Positions 1 to 11,556 of a DNA stretch of 64,000 bases are shown here, in pieces. Source of the stretch: Pomacea canaliculata (lineage: Eukaryota; Mollusca; Gastropoda; Architaenioglossa; Ampullariidae). The position numbers were made by a program, and so were the translations under genes. The stretch lies in contig NC_037596.1 of NCBI RefSeq assembly GCF_003073045.1, positions 14,635,012 through 14,699,011 on the forward strand. Reading direction: 5' to 3'. Position 1 is the first letter of the stretch, and each line of letters starts with the position of its first letter. The notes under the pieces were generated by a model that was given only the letters and a program-made list of their open reading frames with translations, made no database searches and had not been told where the DNA came from.

Positions 1-960
1 AACAGGACTTCAGCCTACATACAGACGACACGTTGAAGATCGTCAGAACTTCATAAAAATATTGTTTCCCTGATGACTCGGTGGAATTAAAGAAAACAAC
101 AGTGCGCTGGTTTGTGTAGTCACTTAAACACATACGAGGTCGTCTGAAAAGGACAAAAATGAAAATTGTCAGCCACAGCGTAATAAAATGAAAGTATATT
201 TTGAAAATATTATAAATGAGGCTTGAGAGGATGTGTGTGTGTGCATGCTTAAGTACACGTCCAAATTGTGTTTTCCAATCGTCAGATGTTGAGGAAAAAT
301 CTTTACGTTCATTTTACGTTCCTGGGCGGAAACGTTAACATACCCACCCGTCTTCTGCTGCTGGGCATGCAACTAGATGTGTTATCTAGAACTAAGCTTT
401 CGACATGTCCTATATTTCACCACTTTACAGCATTTATCATTACTTAAAACAATGTGATCGTAAAGATATAACAGTTTATTCATGTTTGTTTTTCTTTTTT
501 GTTTTGTTTGTTTGTTCGTTGTTTGTTTGTTTTTGCAATAACTTCTTTAGTTCTTTTCTCACGTGGACATAACCCTTCTTACAAATTTCAAGCTCTTGTA
601 CAATATAATGTGCATAGCATGTAACATAGAAAACAGGCTGAAAGTGGAACAGATATAATATATCTGAATATATCAATTTATTATGAGCGTTTCCACTTGG
701 TTATTTCAAAGACTAACTCAAATCGCCTTTCAACAACACAAGAACATACCATAATCTTTCAACGATCAAAACAAACCATAACAGCTTATAATGACTTAAT
801 ATTAAATAAATACCCTGATTTGCCCGGTCTGGCCTCCACGGTTGGAAGTGGTGGCCATTAGTCCCTCCCACTGCGCAGGGGCACAGCAGTACTTAGTCTG
901 AGCTGAACTCGAACCCAGAGAAGCGGCAAACAATAGGACCAAGAGAGTATTGTATTCCAT
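1..960 (-). CDS. Ependymin-related protein gene EPD-0, 5' part (partial, frame broken in exon 2)
   Basis: Two coding exons are visible, at 814-960 and 23-143; the rest lies beyond the left edge. Exon 1 starts at the ATG at 960 and encodes a hydrophobic signal peptide (MEYNTLLVLLFAASLG) and then QTKYCCAPAQWEG, the Cys-Cys...Gln-Trp motif seen at the same place in EPD-A and EPD-B. It ends in phase 0 before GTATTT. Exon 2 carries the family motif SDYTNQR and ends before GTATGT. It is 121 nt instead of the 123 nt of EPD-B, with one extra base just before the DYTN motif, so reading on from exon 1 meets TGA after seven codons. It may be a pseudogene, an allele or a sequence error. Ependymin-related proteins are secreted, calcium-associated extracellular glycoproteins. 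I infer secretion from the signal peptide. Confidence 0.7.
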
Positions 961-1099
961 TTTGTTTAAATTCACTCCGAGAACAACTGAAATCACAAAA
1001 ATTGTTTACGGTTCATGTCACTATGTAGCTATCTCCCAGACAATGTTTATCATAATATATATATATTAGAAAAGATTTCAATAGACATAATTTACTTAC

Positions 1100-1224
1100 T
1101 GATCTGTAATGACTGTCACTGATTGCCCGTCACTCCTACACACTGTAAATAAAATGTTATCAATGTGTTTAATTAACGCAGGATGGTCAAGAAGAAAGAG
1201 AAGGAGAAAGCTAATGCTTATATA
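1100..1224 (-). promoter_or_regulatory. Probable TATA promoter and non-coding leader exon of EPD-0
   Basis: On the minus strand a TATATAAG box lies at 1217-1224. About 120 bp downstream a GTAAGT donor follows position 1100. A matching acceptor (TTTCAG) lies just upstream of the ATG at 960. This gives a short untranslated leader exon spliced to the coding exon. EPD-A has the same arrangement. Confidence 0.45.
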
Positions 1225-1229
1225 CCCAG

Positions 1230-3685
1230 CTGCATCTCGTGGTAGTCTGTCCTGTTTGTCACAATTGGCGTCCAGTAACGAAGACGTCCGGAGTGGCGCC
1301 ACCTTGGATCCTGTTGTCAGCCTCGACCTTGTCCTGCATGGCAATGACACTCCATCAATAAAGGACAGGGTTAAGGTTTCTGTCATGCGACTGTCACCCA
1401 AATGGTACTAATTATTGTCCAAAAAGGAACACACATCACTCGAACCCAGACAAGCGCAGTACAGTTTCACATGGGAAAGATGATCAAAGGTTCGATTGTC
1501 CAGACTGGAGCACAGACACTCACAAACATTACTCACACACGAAAAACCTACCAAGTTATTTTAGCCTTTGATAATCTTACACTTACTCCATATTCCACTG
1601 GGTCTAGACACAATTAATGACACTAAACACCCCTTGTTGGGTTTTTGTGATCACCGTTTCTATCGGTGTTTTAAGTCCATGTGAAATATTATTTCAACGC
1701 ATTTTGTGGGAGTCCATCACAAGATATCTCTGATTCAAATGTGAGCAAATAAATCTTTCCACACTAGCGACATTCATCCTGTGCACAGAAATAGACATGT
1801 GGATGGTAAACTTAGGACATCACTTCTACCCTTCCTCTGCCAAAAACATTTTTAAAAGTAATATTCATACTCAAATAAATAGAACTGCCTGCAGGTATCG
1901 GTGTAAACTTTTCACATGCATTCTGTCTTACATATCTCAATATATATAGATAGGCTTTTGCACTTAAAGGGATTGTAAAGGCAAAATAAAACTGTTAGAA
2001 TCTCGTAAAGAGTGGAAATAAGTTTGAATCTCGTCTATTTTCGTGTCTCTTCATGTGGAAAAAGTTGAATGTTTTTTAGGATGTTAAGTGTTTACTAAGA
2101 GAAATTACACGGGACTCTTTTGTCTCTTTCATCCTTCGATGACCTCAACTCGATCCCAGTGTGAGCTGATGACATAATATCAAATCAAATCAAATCAGAC
2201 TTTATTGTCTGTCGAGGAGACCCCAGACATAAATTTTTCTTTTGCTCACATGGGCAGGCATACATACTCATACAGACATTTAACACACACAGTGGTTGGA
2301 CATTGCTCATAGCCATCTTCATTGTTATCCCTAATATATATCGCTAATAAAACTAAAGACACACCACTGATCACTTAAGTTCAAATCCTAACAATGACCG
2401 ACACTTCCTCTCCCTCACACAGCACGCCACAGCCTTTACTATACCTTTAAAAACATTTGTCCCTTTCCTGCACTGAACACATTTGTAGATGTATTTGATT
2501 AGATCCAACTTTTATTAAATCAGGCATCCTACAAATATTAAAATACATGTAATAACTATTTTAGACAAGAATAATCAGTAAAGAATGTTCTGAATAAATA
2601 TCTTTCAATAAGAGGCACAACATGTCATGGGATGATATTGTATTATTTTGTTTATTAGGGTATGTATGATGGGGAGATAAATGCATGTGTGTGTGGGTTT
2701 ATATGTATGTATAATTATGTGACATGGTGTCTTTATTTCTAAGTGTTCTTCTGAGAGCCTAAGACAAATTTCTGTTCTTGGCTTGTGCCTTAAGGTATAG
2801 TTATGCAGTTTTATAGTTTGATTACTAGCTATATATATATATGGACGTGACAGGTAGTAAAGTCTTACACAGAAAACATTTTTGTAATGTCCAAAGGTAC
2901 TTGATTGAAAATTTTGAACTTAATTAAAATATGAAGTTAAATGCTGAAAAGAAAAAAAGGTACACTTTCATGAAAATAATACAAGTACTTCCACGCATAT
3001 TTCGAACATCAGTAGGAGATATATAAACAGATTTCTTGTCTCATAGTGTAAAATTTTATGGTGAACATTATTTTTCTTCTGTGTCCTGAAGTGCACTAGT
3101 TAAAACTTAAGTTTTGAGAATGCTTTCCTCTCATATTAAGTAACATGCCCTGCTCTTTGATCTTCACAATCACTTACACCTCTGTATTTTAAATGCCACT
3201 GTTTATTCCTAACTAATGAAAATTAAATGCTATAACTTCAAAACGTTCGTGCACATTTAAGTACATGACCTTAAAAGTGTGGTCTACTATGCCAAGCACC
3301 CATATTTTTTTTTTTTTTTGCAACTGGTTATTCAAACTGATGATCTTAACAATCACCTCAATGTGGAATCCTTTACAGATATTTAATGTTGCCAGAATAT
3401 CTTTATGATCAATACATGTATCTCAGATCACAAGTATGAGAGAACTGACAATGTTATAGCACTTGGACATGCATAGCTAAGTTGATCATTTCCCTTATAT
3501 GCTCCTGACAAGTCATGATTAAAAAAAACAAATAAAAAAATTAAATTGAACATAACTAGTTGCAAATAAAAAAGACAACCACATCACTGTCAGAAAATTA
3601 GGAAAAACATTTTATCTGTGGACATTAATCGATGAGCCTGACTCAAGACAAATGTTTGTGAGACCTGGCTGCAACAAATCCTTCT
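1230..3685. other. Intergenic region between EPD-0 promoter and EPD-A stop; EPD-A 3' flank
   Basis: I see no gene here. The part from about 2,500 to 3,685 is AT-rich and closely resembles 60,680-62,140, the 3' flank of EPD-C. It probably includes the EPD-A 3' untranslated region; minus-strand AATAAA signals occur near 2,511. A retroelement tail at about 2,180-2,340 is listed separately. Confidence 0.5.
2180..2340 (-). mobile_element. SINE/LINE 3' end with (TTTGA)n-type tail
   Basis: The plus strand reads four tandem CAAAT units and then CAGACTTTATTGTCTGTCG. On the minus strand this is an AATAAAGTCTG end followed by a short pentamer tail, the usual 3' end of a retroposed element. The 5' extent is not defined and the family is not identified. 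Confidence 0.4.
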
Positions 3686-6228
3686 TCAAGCGATATTGTA
3701 AAGGATCATGATGTTAAAAAATGATAAAGACTCTAAAGACGCTGGAAACACCTGAAATGAAACAGAAAATATGATGAAAATGATCATTATGAATAATCAT
3801 CCAAACTCACTAGGCAAGGAATTAAACCCCAAAAGGTACCACCATGCCTCTCTTTCTGTCCATCTTAATGCAAAAACAAGTCACTGAATATAATCGCACG
3901 TCCATCCCAGCCTCCTTCCACACATTCACCTAATCCAAACCATTTTAAAGTGGATCAAACCTTTTATTCTGTGACTATGAACAACAAATGAAAAAAGTAT
4001 AATTTTGGATTAACCCAACCTCCACCACCCCTGTCATCTTCCCAATCAATCCTCTTCCCCAGCCTTGCCTGAGTCATCGCTGTCATTACCTTCTCTGGGT
4101 GAGGCTTTGCATCTTTACACTCTCGAGGCACATCAAAGATAGAGGGATCTGATATTTTAGGCTGAATGTCAACAAATCCCATAATCATCATGATACCATC
4201 TGCACAAAGAAAAAAAATTTAGCTGCTTATCATCATAATGGAATCAAATCTGGATGCTTCCTTCCTGACTTTTACTCAGAAATTCTTAAGTCATAAATAT
4301 ATATCAAAGGGAACAGACACTTTTGTCTCTTCAGTCTGTCGTTTATCCTTTGACCATTCATTGGTGTAAGCTTCTGAATAGACATGGTAACTGAGAAGAC
4401 CCTCCAATCACATGATGGGTGAGTGAGCAAGTCCTGCACATAACAGGAAGTCCATTCCTTCATGCTCGTAAGCCAGTTCTTACTCTGGCCACTGTAGTGT
4501 CATACCCTCCTCCGTAAGAGAAAAATAACTTCATACTGAAGGTGTAAAAGCGTAAGTTAAGGAGGATTTCAAACACAAACCTGATCATTAAAAGAAAACA
4601 AGAATAGTTTGTTTTTAAAATGCATAAATCTTGATTTCTATTTTGTTGAAAATCTTTTAGACTGAGAAAACTGAGCAGTTATAAACAGTATATGATAGGC
4701 TCACCTCTACCTCTGTTAAACTCCCCAACTTCCAGTGCAGAAACAGGAATGCACAGGTCACGGGTGACGGTCAAAGAAGCTTGTAAGCTTGTGTTCTGTT
4801 TATTGAAAGTATAGAAAGAGACTGGGAGAGACTCGGTTGCAGCTCCTAGGGTGAAATCAGCAAGCTTTTGAGCAGAGTCTGCAACAACAACAACAACAGT
4901 AATAATAATAAAACAAACTTCTGTTACCTGTATGTCAGTGTATATGTGTGTACATGGACAGAAGACATATATGTACAATTTATCATGAGCATTAATACTA
5001 AAATCTCTGTAAAAGGTAAACTGTCAACAGGAAGTACATACATAAATGAGCTGAAACAGTTTACCTGGAACACAAAATTTGATAAAAGGAACAGACAGCT
5101 TTATTGCAAAGCACTTCCTGGTCTCCAAATCTAACTTGTAAAATGTACCACTCTGCAAGCAAAAAAAAAAAATCAAGAAGCATAAAAATGAGGTTTGAGT
5201 TTAATTAAACAAACAAGTCAGCCACAAAATGAAATTTAATGATATTTAACGAAAAAGTTATCATTTTTTCATAAGGTACAAATGTTGTGAAGATTTGCAA
5301 ATCAAAAGAAGGAGGTTTTGCATTTCTGCATATGCTCCAAATATAAGAAAATGAATAGCATCCAAGAATAGGAAACACTGACTGTAAAATGCTAAAGGTT
5401 TAAAAGTGTGTAAAACTTATTTTACAGCATCTTGGTCACAAAATCAGTCAGATTTACCATCACTGGAAAAAGGAGCCTTTAAGTTTGACACTCATAAACA
5501 TATCCTCCGCTAACTTGAAAATTTTAGGAGCTGCAGTGATCAAGTTTTCAAAACTTTGCAAGAAAAAAACAAAGGTTAGATAATTTTATATTCATATCCA
5601 ACCAACACATATCTTCTTAAGAAATGGAAACTTGAAATAACAATTGTTAATTTTTAAAATTGGTTTTCAGAAGCAATATAAAGCAAAAGTATGCCTCGAC
5701 ATATTTACATCTTTCAACACTTACATTTGGTCCAGTGTACAGCACAAGATCCTCATAGGATTCAATGTGGCCCGTTTGGGCCGGTCATCTTTACAAATAA
5801 AGCTGACCGTTGGTTAGTGTAGTCATAATATACGTAAGTGACTTCCTAGGAAAAAAAATAGAAACTTTAAACAAAATGTTGCCTATTGTAACAAAGAGAT
5901 ACTTAAAATGACACTCATGTATGTGTCAACATTAAAACAAAACCAATCTGTAAAAATTTACTAATACACTATAAAAATTTAGACAGAATATGCAGGTGCA
6001 TTACTCGTTTTCTATTCTAAATAATCATTGGCATCATGATTAATTTAATAGGCCTTATCTTACGGATATTAATACCTGAGCTAGCTTTCCATGTTCTCTT
6101 TCTGTGACACCAGTGGTAACCGTCAGTAGGCCTTGCCACTGGTCAGGGGTACAGCAGTGCTTTGTCTGGGCTGTACTCAGTCCCAGCACGGCCGCAGCAA
6201 CCATGCCAAAAAGAACACCACCATCCAT
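3686..6228 (-). CDS. Ependymin-related protein gene EPD-A, six coding exons, frameshift in exon 2
   Basis: Coding exons: 6076-6228, 5725-5845, 5065-5152, 4705-4878, 4090-4199, 3686-3751, all with GT-AG borders and the same phases as EPD-B. Exon 1 encodes a signal peptide (MDGGVLFGMVAAAVLGLSTA) and QTKHCCTPDQWQG. Exon 2 has YYDYTNQR and ends LVLYTGPN. Exon 3 has YKLDLETRKC, exon 4 ADFTLGAATESLP, exon 5 SIFDVPRECK. These are the successive blocks of an ependymin domain. Exon 2 is 121 nt where EPD-B has 123, and the frame breaks between VKMTG and ESYEDL. As read, the product stops within exon 2. All other exons are open, so this is either a young pseudogene or a two-base sequence error. A leader exon ends at 6351, before GTAAGA. 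If read through, the product would be about 237 aa and secreted. Confidence 0.75.
4272..4510 (-). mobile_element. RTE-type LINE 3' relic in intron 4 of EPD-A
   Basis: The minus strand encodes SGQSKN, then MKEWTSCYVQDLLTHPSCDW. This is the degenerate C-terminal tail of an RTE-like non-LTR retrotransposon, whose usual form is a GRQRK-W ... KEWT ... LL block. The same relic is in the same intron of EPD-C (62,820-63,260), so it predates that duplication. Confidence 0.55.
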
Positions 6229-6253
6229 TTATGAAATCTTTGTGTAAAGAATT

Positions 6254-6431
6254 TCTGAAATAAAGAAAATGAAAAAAAAGATATTTCTATAACATTTATC
6301 ATCGCAATAGCTAAAAATACAAAGTTTATTTTTGTTCAGAAACTTCTTACCTATAGTCTAAAAGCGATATACCCTACCTATATGATTGATGACCTGATCA
6401 ACTATATATCCCTGACGCTCCTGCTTATAAA
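6254..6431 (-). promoter_or_regulatory. Probable promoter and leader intron of EPD-A
   Basis: A minus-strand TTTATAAG box lies at 6424-6431. A donor (CTATAG then GTAAGA) ends a leader exon at 6351. The acceptor TTTCAG ends at 6255, so the coding exon begins at 6254 with 26 nt of 5' UTR. EPD-B has the same acceptor at the equivalent place (exon starts at 52661). Confidence 0.45.
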
Positions 6432-8488
6432 TAATGCAAACAGTTTCTGTGTGCATGTCAATCTGAGTCATGTCCCTGTAATGCAAAGTAGGGGTGTGAC
6501 AAGTATACAGCAAAGAGCAGCTGACCGTAAACACTGAAAACAGTGAAGTGACATGACAAATGGGAGCAGCAGGTGGGAAAATATGAGCTAAAGGAGACCA
6601 GGTAGAACCAGGGTATCAGAAGTCTGTCTCCGCCACCTTTTTTAGAGTTACTTTGGCTTCCTGTGCTTCTCGGGATGAGCTTTCTGTGTGTTACCTAAAA
6701 TTAATCGTCGCGTGTTTGTGATAGTTGAGTAGATGATGATAATATAGAAGAATGGCGCTTCTCCCTCCAAGCATCAATACTCTCTACAATGATGACACAC
6801 ACTCCCCACAAAAATGAACGCCATACAAGCAACACATAGACAATGGCATATATATATACTCTCACCTCCCCTCTTCACACACACACACACAAATCGGGTG
6901 AAAACTGAAAACTTTATATGTTATACTCAGGCCAGTTCTTAGCTCCCGTGGGGCCCGAGGCATAGGGCATGTGCGGGGCCCTCGACGACTATCAAAAAAA
7001 CGCGGGCGCGGGGCCCTATATAGGCAGATGCCTCGATCGTCTGCCTGCCATTAGTATGGACTTGATAATACAACACGAACATGAGAATAAGTAAGGAAAA
7101 GACAGTTGAAAGAAATACTTTTTTAGCTGAGATTCGTTTGAAACTGTCATAACCGTCAAACTGTTAAAATAATTTGTAGAAATCGCCTTTATCTATTTAA
7201 ATTATAATTATATGCACCCAGTGTAAATCAATGAGACACATAATGTCAAAGATCTGCGTTTCTCAACCTTTCACATTGACACCCCCCACCCCAGGACGAA
7301 AAAAGGTCCGCGCGCCCCACAACCAGGTAGGGGGGGTCTGGGAGACAAGGAAGGTAAAAATGCGTCTCTTAATTGAATAATTTAATCAATGTTTCAAGGA
7401 ATAATTTGCTAGCAAAATTAGCAATATAAGTGAAAGCTTAATTTTACAATGCAAAACAATTTCACTTATATTTACCCATATGAGATATGAAAAAAACTTT
7501 TTTTTTAAATAACCGTCTTCGCGCCCCACAGGTTATAGACACATGCCCCGCGGTAATGTCCTCTTCATCATGGTGACGATCAGATTCACAAATGATACGA
7601 CTGATCGAACTGTTAATTACTTGTGCAAAGAAATTTCTGAGTCATACTTTTCTTTGTCTCTGTGTATCAACAACTCAAGTATTTCTTTCCCTATTTCCTT
7701 CTGAAAGCATCATTAGAGGTGTAAGTAAATATAACGCAGCGTTTAGAATTGTGTGAACAGATCGTGGAAAATGTAATTTGTTCCTGAATGGTCGTACACG
7801 ACCCCTTCTTTGTCCTGGAGACTATCATGATATTGATACTCCAATGAAGTGAACTCGTCTCAAACCGGTTATAACATAATCTGTATATGAAGCCATTCAT
7901 TCACAATACTGTGGTGTACAACGTCATACATATTGTCTCAAGCTATGCTATAGGTTATCGAGCACATTGTTCTCCTAACTTTAAAGAAAAATTGAAACAA
8001 GGAGGCAATGACATTTTCTTAATTCAAGCGCGCAGAGAGAGAAAGACTGCTCACCTGTCCCAGTTTATCAACCAAGACACATAATGTAGGCAAACCAGGA
8101 TGAAACTATTGCACCAGGATGTACTGTGTTATGTACACAGGGTACATGGGTACAGATGGGTACATGGATCAGCCTAGACCTTTACTGGTGACGACACAAA
8201 CTTTCCCCTCCCGTAGTCAAAACATCACGTGATCAGAAAGCTGAAGTCATCAACAACAATCCGTGACCACCAGTTTAGTAATGTACTTTATACATGTCTC
8301 TCTCTCTCTGACACACACACACATCCCTACATGATGATGACGACAATGATGTCGCTAATGATGATAATAAAGCTAACTTTAAAATATGTGTGTGCTATTG
8401 AATCATCTTTGTTCATTCAGAACACACTTTGGTGAAGGTGAGGTGAGGAGGAGGAGAGGTGAGATATATATAATTATATAGTGATGAT
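6432..8488. other. Intergenic region with GC-rich repeat pieces
   Basis: No gene is recognised. A GC-rich patch at about 6,940-7,040 (repeated GGGGCCC) and two patches at about 7,260-7,330 and 7,520-7,560 (CGCGCCCCACA) stand out from the AT-rich surroundings. They look like ends of old DNA transposons, but I could not define termini. Short CA/TG repeats lie near 6,880 and 8,315. Confidence 0.35.
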
Positions 8489-8490
8489 AG

Positions 8491-8596
8491 AGCCCAGACG
8501 GTGGCTGTGAAAACCATAGCTGGAGAACGTAAAAAGCCAACAGTAATTGTTGAGTATGCCAAGAACATGTCTGGTTCCATCAATTTAAATTTTTAG
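8491..8596 (+). pseudogene. piggyBac-derived fragment (copy of part of the 55.8-60.0 kb gene)
   Basis: This stretch is nearly identical to 59,425-59,520 of the piggyBac-derived gene. It encodes QTVAVKTIAGERKKPTVIV, then EYAKNMSGSINLNF and a stop. It lacks all flanking transposase sequence, so it is a fragment. Like the larger copy it has SGSINLN where active piggyBac transposases have the third catalytic aspartate (GGVDxxDQ). Confidence 0.75.
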
Positions 8597-8687
8597 TAAG
8601 CTAAGGTGGCTGATTTTTCGTGTCAGTGTTTTCTCGTGAACATTGTAGTTTGTTACTGTTACGATGCTTTCATTTTCCATTTTTTAG

Positions 8688-8890
8688 AGTTCTACTCTTC
8701 AACATCGAAAAAGACCCCCAGGAGATCTACAACCTTGCAACCTCAACCCGACCAAAGTGGACGAGATGAAGAAATTTCTTCGCCAAAAGAAAAAGCTCCT
8801 GTGCCTCTTTGTTGAAGCCGAGAAGGCAACAACCGATGCCTTTGTCAGGTACAACGAGACGTTTGGTTATGAGGGATCCGGATGGTGTTA
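8688..8890 (+). pseudogene. Sulfatase-like C-terminal exon relic, frameshifted
   Basis: After a TTTTTTAG acceptor the frame reads VLLFNIEKDPQEIYNLA. It then continues, one frame over, as NPTKVDEMKKFLRQKKK and ends ETFGYEGSGWC-stop at 8890. The LFNIEKDPxE-xNLA pattern is the C-terminal signature of arylsulfatases (LFDIxxDPxExxNLA). The frame change near 8,737 marks it as broken. It follows the piggyBac fragment by about 90 bp on the same strand. The family assignment is from motif only. Confidence 0.5.
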
Positions 8891-9482
8891 AATGTTTGAA
8901 GTGCCGAGGGACCTGGATGACGCTTAATCTGATGTTTCTGGTCACCAGTCACAATCAACACAAACATCTAACGCAGCAATGGGACTACCTTCCTTTCCCT
9001 CTTGTATGAAAAAAGCGGATCAAAGTCTGAACGCATTTCCTGGCATCTTGTGTTGTCCCTTGCACCAACTCATTAGAGGCATCATCATTATTTTCCTGGT
9101 CTGCAAGACTGCCACTGTCATCAGTAAAAGAAAGACATTCAATAAGTATTCAGTATTTGCATGACACTAGCAAAATAAAGAATAAATTTCAGTTTGAAAA
9201 TGACAGAAAAAGAAATGGAGCATTACTCAGTTGACAGTCTCTCGATGTTGAAAAGTACTTCAAGGAAAGATAAATATCCTTCACTGAAAGAAAATGTGCA
9301 TTAGGGTAGGTTGAGGAAAGCTTCGTTATTACATGTGGACAATAGCTGTGGTCAATGTGTTAAGTACATACATGATCTGCTTCTCAGCAAACTGTATGCT
9401 GCTTTACAAAATTCAGCAACTCCCCTCCTTGGCTCAAACCCCTCCTTCTCCCGACTCCACCATAGTCATCATTGCTATTTTC

Positions 9483-9592
9483 TTGTCTGAATGCAATGGC
9501 CTTGCACCTTTACACTCTGGAGGCACATCAAAGACATGGCTCCGTTATGCCTAATTGAATGTCAGTATATTCAGCTATGGTCATAGAAATAT
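9483..9592 (-). pseudogene. Ependymin-related exon 5 relic (EPD-D)
   Basis: The minus strand matches EPD-B exon 5 (TDIQLGITEP ... VPPECKGA) but has lost a codon-plus around the SVFDV position. The exon's donor GTAATG has become AAAATA. With the exon 4 relic at about 10,140-10,200 this is the remains of one dead ependymin-related gene. Confidence 0.7.
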
Positions 9593-10134
9593 ATGTTACA
9601 AAACAGAAATTAAAGACAAAAAGTCATCATTGAAAAATGTGCTTTAAATGTGTGTACCTGTAATCATACAACCAACCAGTGAGCACACATTTACTAAAAC
9701 ACTTTAAACATTGCGCTATGAAGAATTAAATATAAAAGAACCTATATTTACTTCCAATCAAAACGGCAATATATATAAGGCACTATTGTAATGATTCACG
9801 GTTCAAATCCTAACTTTGTATCAGTCATTCAAGCACAAGCAGAATTGTATGCTCAAAGCATAAGATGAGAGAGGTATCTTGGGGAACTGTGACACGGAGA
9901 TGGCAGACGGTCACTGGAATCTGCCAAGAACAATTTCTGGGAGTGATTCAGCTGAAATCTGTGTATGTGCTGAATCACCATCTTTGGTTCAAACTTTTAT
10001 GAATAAGGAAAAAAAATTTAAGCCAATAATTTTTAGTACATGATTTAATTATCAACTTCAGACTTCAAAATAGGTACTTGAGAAATATGAATGCACTGAT
10101 TTCTCGCGATTGATTAGGTGTTGAAATGCTGTAC

Positions 10135-10200
10135 ATGTTTTTATCCCTTTGGAGAATATTCAATGACTGGAGAATCTCAGTTGCAGCTTCTAAGGTCAAG
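10135..10200 (-). pseudogene. Ependymin-related exon 4 relic (EPD-D)
   Basis: The minus strand encodes LTLEAATEILQS, matching LTLGAATESLPV of EPD-B exon 4, and then decays. The same relic recurs at 18,160-18,220 and 43,655-43,710, always in the same surrounding sequence, so it was carried along when the TFAM-like unit duplicated. Confidence 0.65.
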
Positions 10201-10751
10201 TTATTTTTACAGCCTCTGCTCTTTCTTCTTCCTCCGACCTCCTGACTTCATTTCGAGCAGGCATTTGTGCATTTCTCTTTACCGTTCCAGGAATTAGGAC
10301 GAAATCTCTCATGAACACGTTTGTCCATTCAGCCATCATCAGACACCAGATAATTACAATTTTCCCATAAACCCATATTCGCAAGAAACATCTACAGGTT
10401 CAAGCCACAGGCTCAAATTATTAATGTTCATTAACACCCGTAGCTATTGTTAGCGCTCATTTTATTGTAATAAAAAGCATTTAGAGGAAGATCTTAAAAT
10501 GTTGTGGTAGAGTGGTGTACATGTATTATTAACTGGTCAGTAAGTTCACTTCGCAGCAGTAGCCTATTGCTTCGTCTACATTACGCTAAATGTCAAATGC
10601 CCTGCATAAAAGAACGGATGAGCGTGAATAAATGCTTGAATAAGTGAAGACAGAAGATTGATTGGCTTCTCTAGGAGATAATGCAAATCGCTTGCAAAAC
10701 AGATAAAGAAAATGGTGTGATAGTGCAAGAACACAAACAGGAATTGACAAC

Positions 10752-10786
10752 ATGTGTATGTGTGTGTGTGTGTGTGTGGGGGGGGA
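10752..10786. repeat. (GT)n microsatellite followed by G-run
   Basis: An alternating TG tract is followed by an eight-G run. The equivalent position in the T2 and T4 flanks (about 18,735 and 35,655) has a shorter GT tract. Confidence 0.8.
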
Positions 10787-11556
10787 CAGGTGTGAGATAT
10801 TGTATATTGGGGGAAGTGGAAGTGTGTTAATATGTACAGCACTCAAGGGAGTAAAAAATAGTAATTTGCTTTCAAATTTTATTCATACACATTTCTACCT
10901 TTCAGTGATGCACAACAATCATTATATAAAAAGATCCAGTTCACATTCTCTTTTTTGAATACATGCATACAAATGCACCTGCATGCACACACATGCACTA
11001 ACAAATCACTCAAGTTTCATGCAGCATAAAATTAGCCAGCTTAAAATCTTTTTGTCTGCCATTTCACCCTTTAACACCAAAAAAAGTCACGGGGGAAAAA
11101 AATAAAGCTATTGCTTTCCAGAAAGCACTGATTACAACCAGCTGAAACCTTTCACTTAGACGAGCTACTCTGATCAGTTGATTAAAAAAAAAACCCCAAA
11201 AATGCAACTTTTTGCAGAGCTGATGTCTGTTTAAAAAAGAAAGGTAAAAAGAAATTCTTCATTAACAAACTTAAAACTACTCCCTCTTCAGCTTTATGAT
11301 GTTTGGCAAAACACATTTCAATGCTCTTGTAAAATTCCTTCACTGGAAAACACGTATTTCAGAAAAAAAAACCTCATTTGTCTCATTTGTCAAAGAGGTC
11401 TACACAAAAAGAATTGGACATATACATAAAACAAATGCATCAGAACATTTCAAGAATCTGTTATTCTCCTACAATGTGTGACTTCTTTGTGACTTTTCTT
11501 CTGGATGCTGGTGATACCAAGACTGTCTTCTGTATTGGGCCTGATGAGGAGGATTT

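Noticed and set aside
1109..1411. Opposed open frames of about 100 codons
   Set aside because: No recognisable domain or splice context. The region is better explained as the promoter and leader exon of EPD-0.
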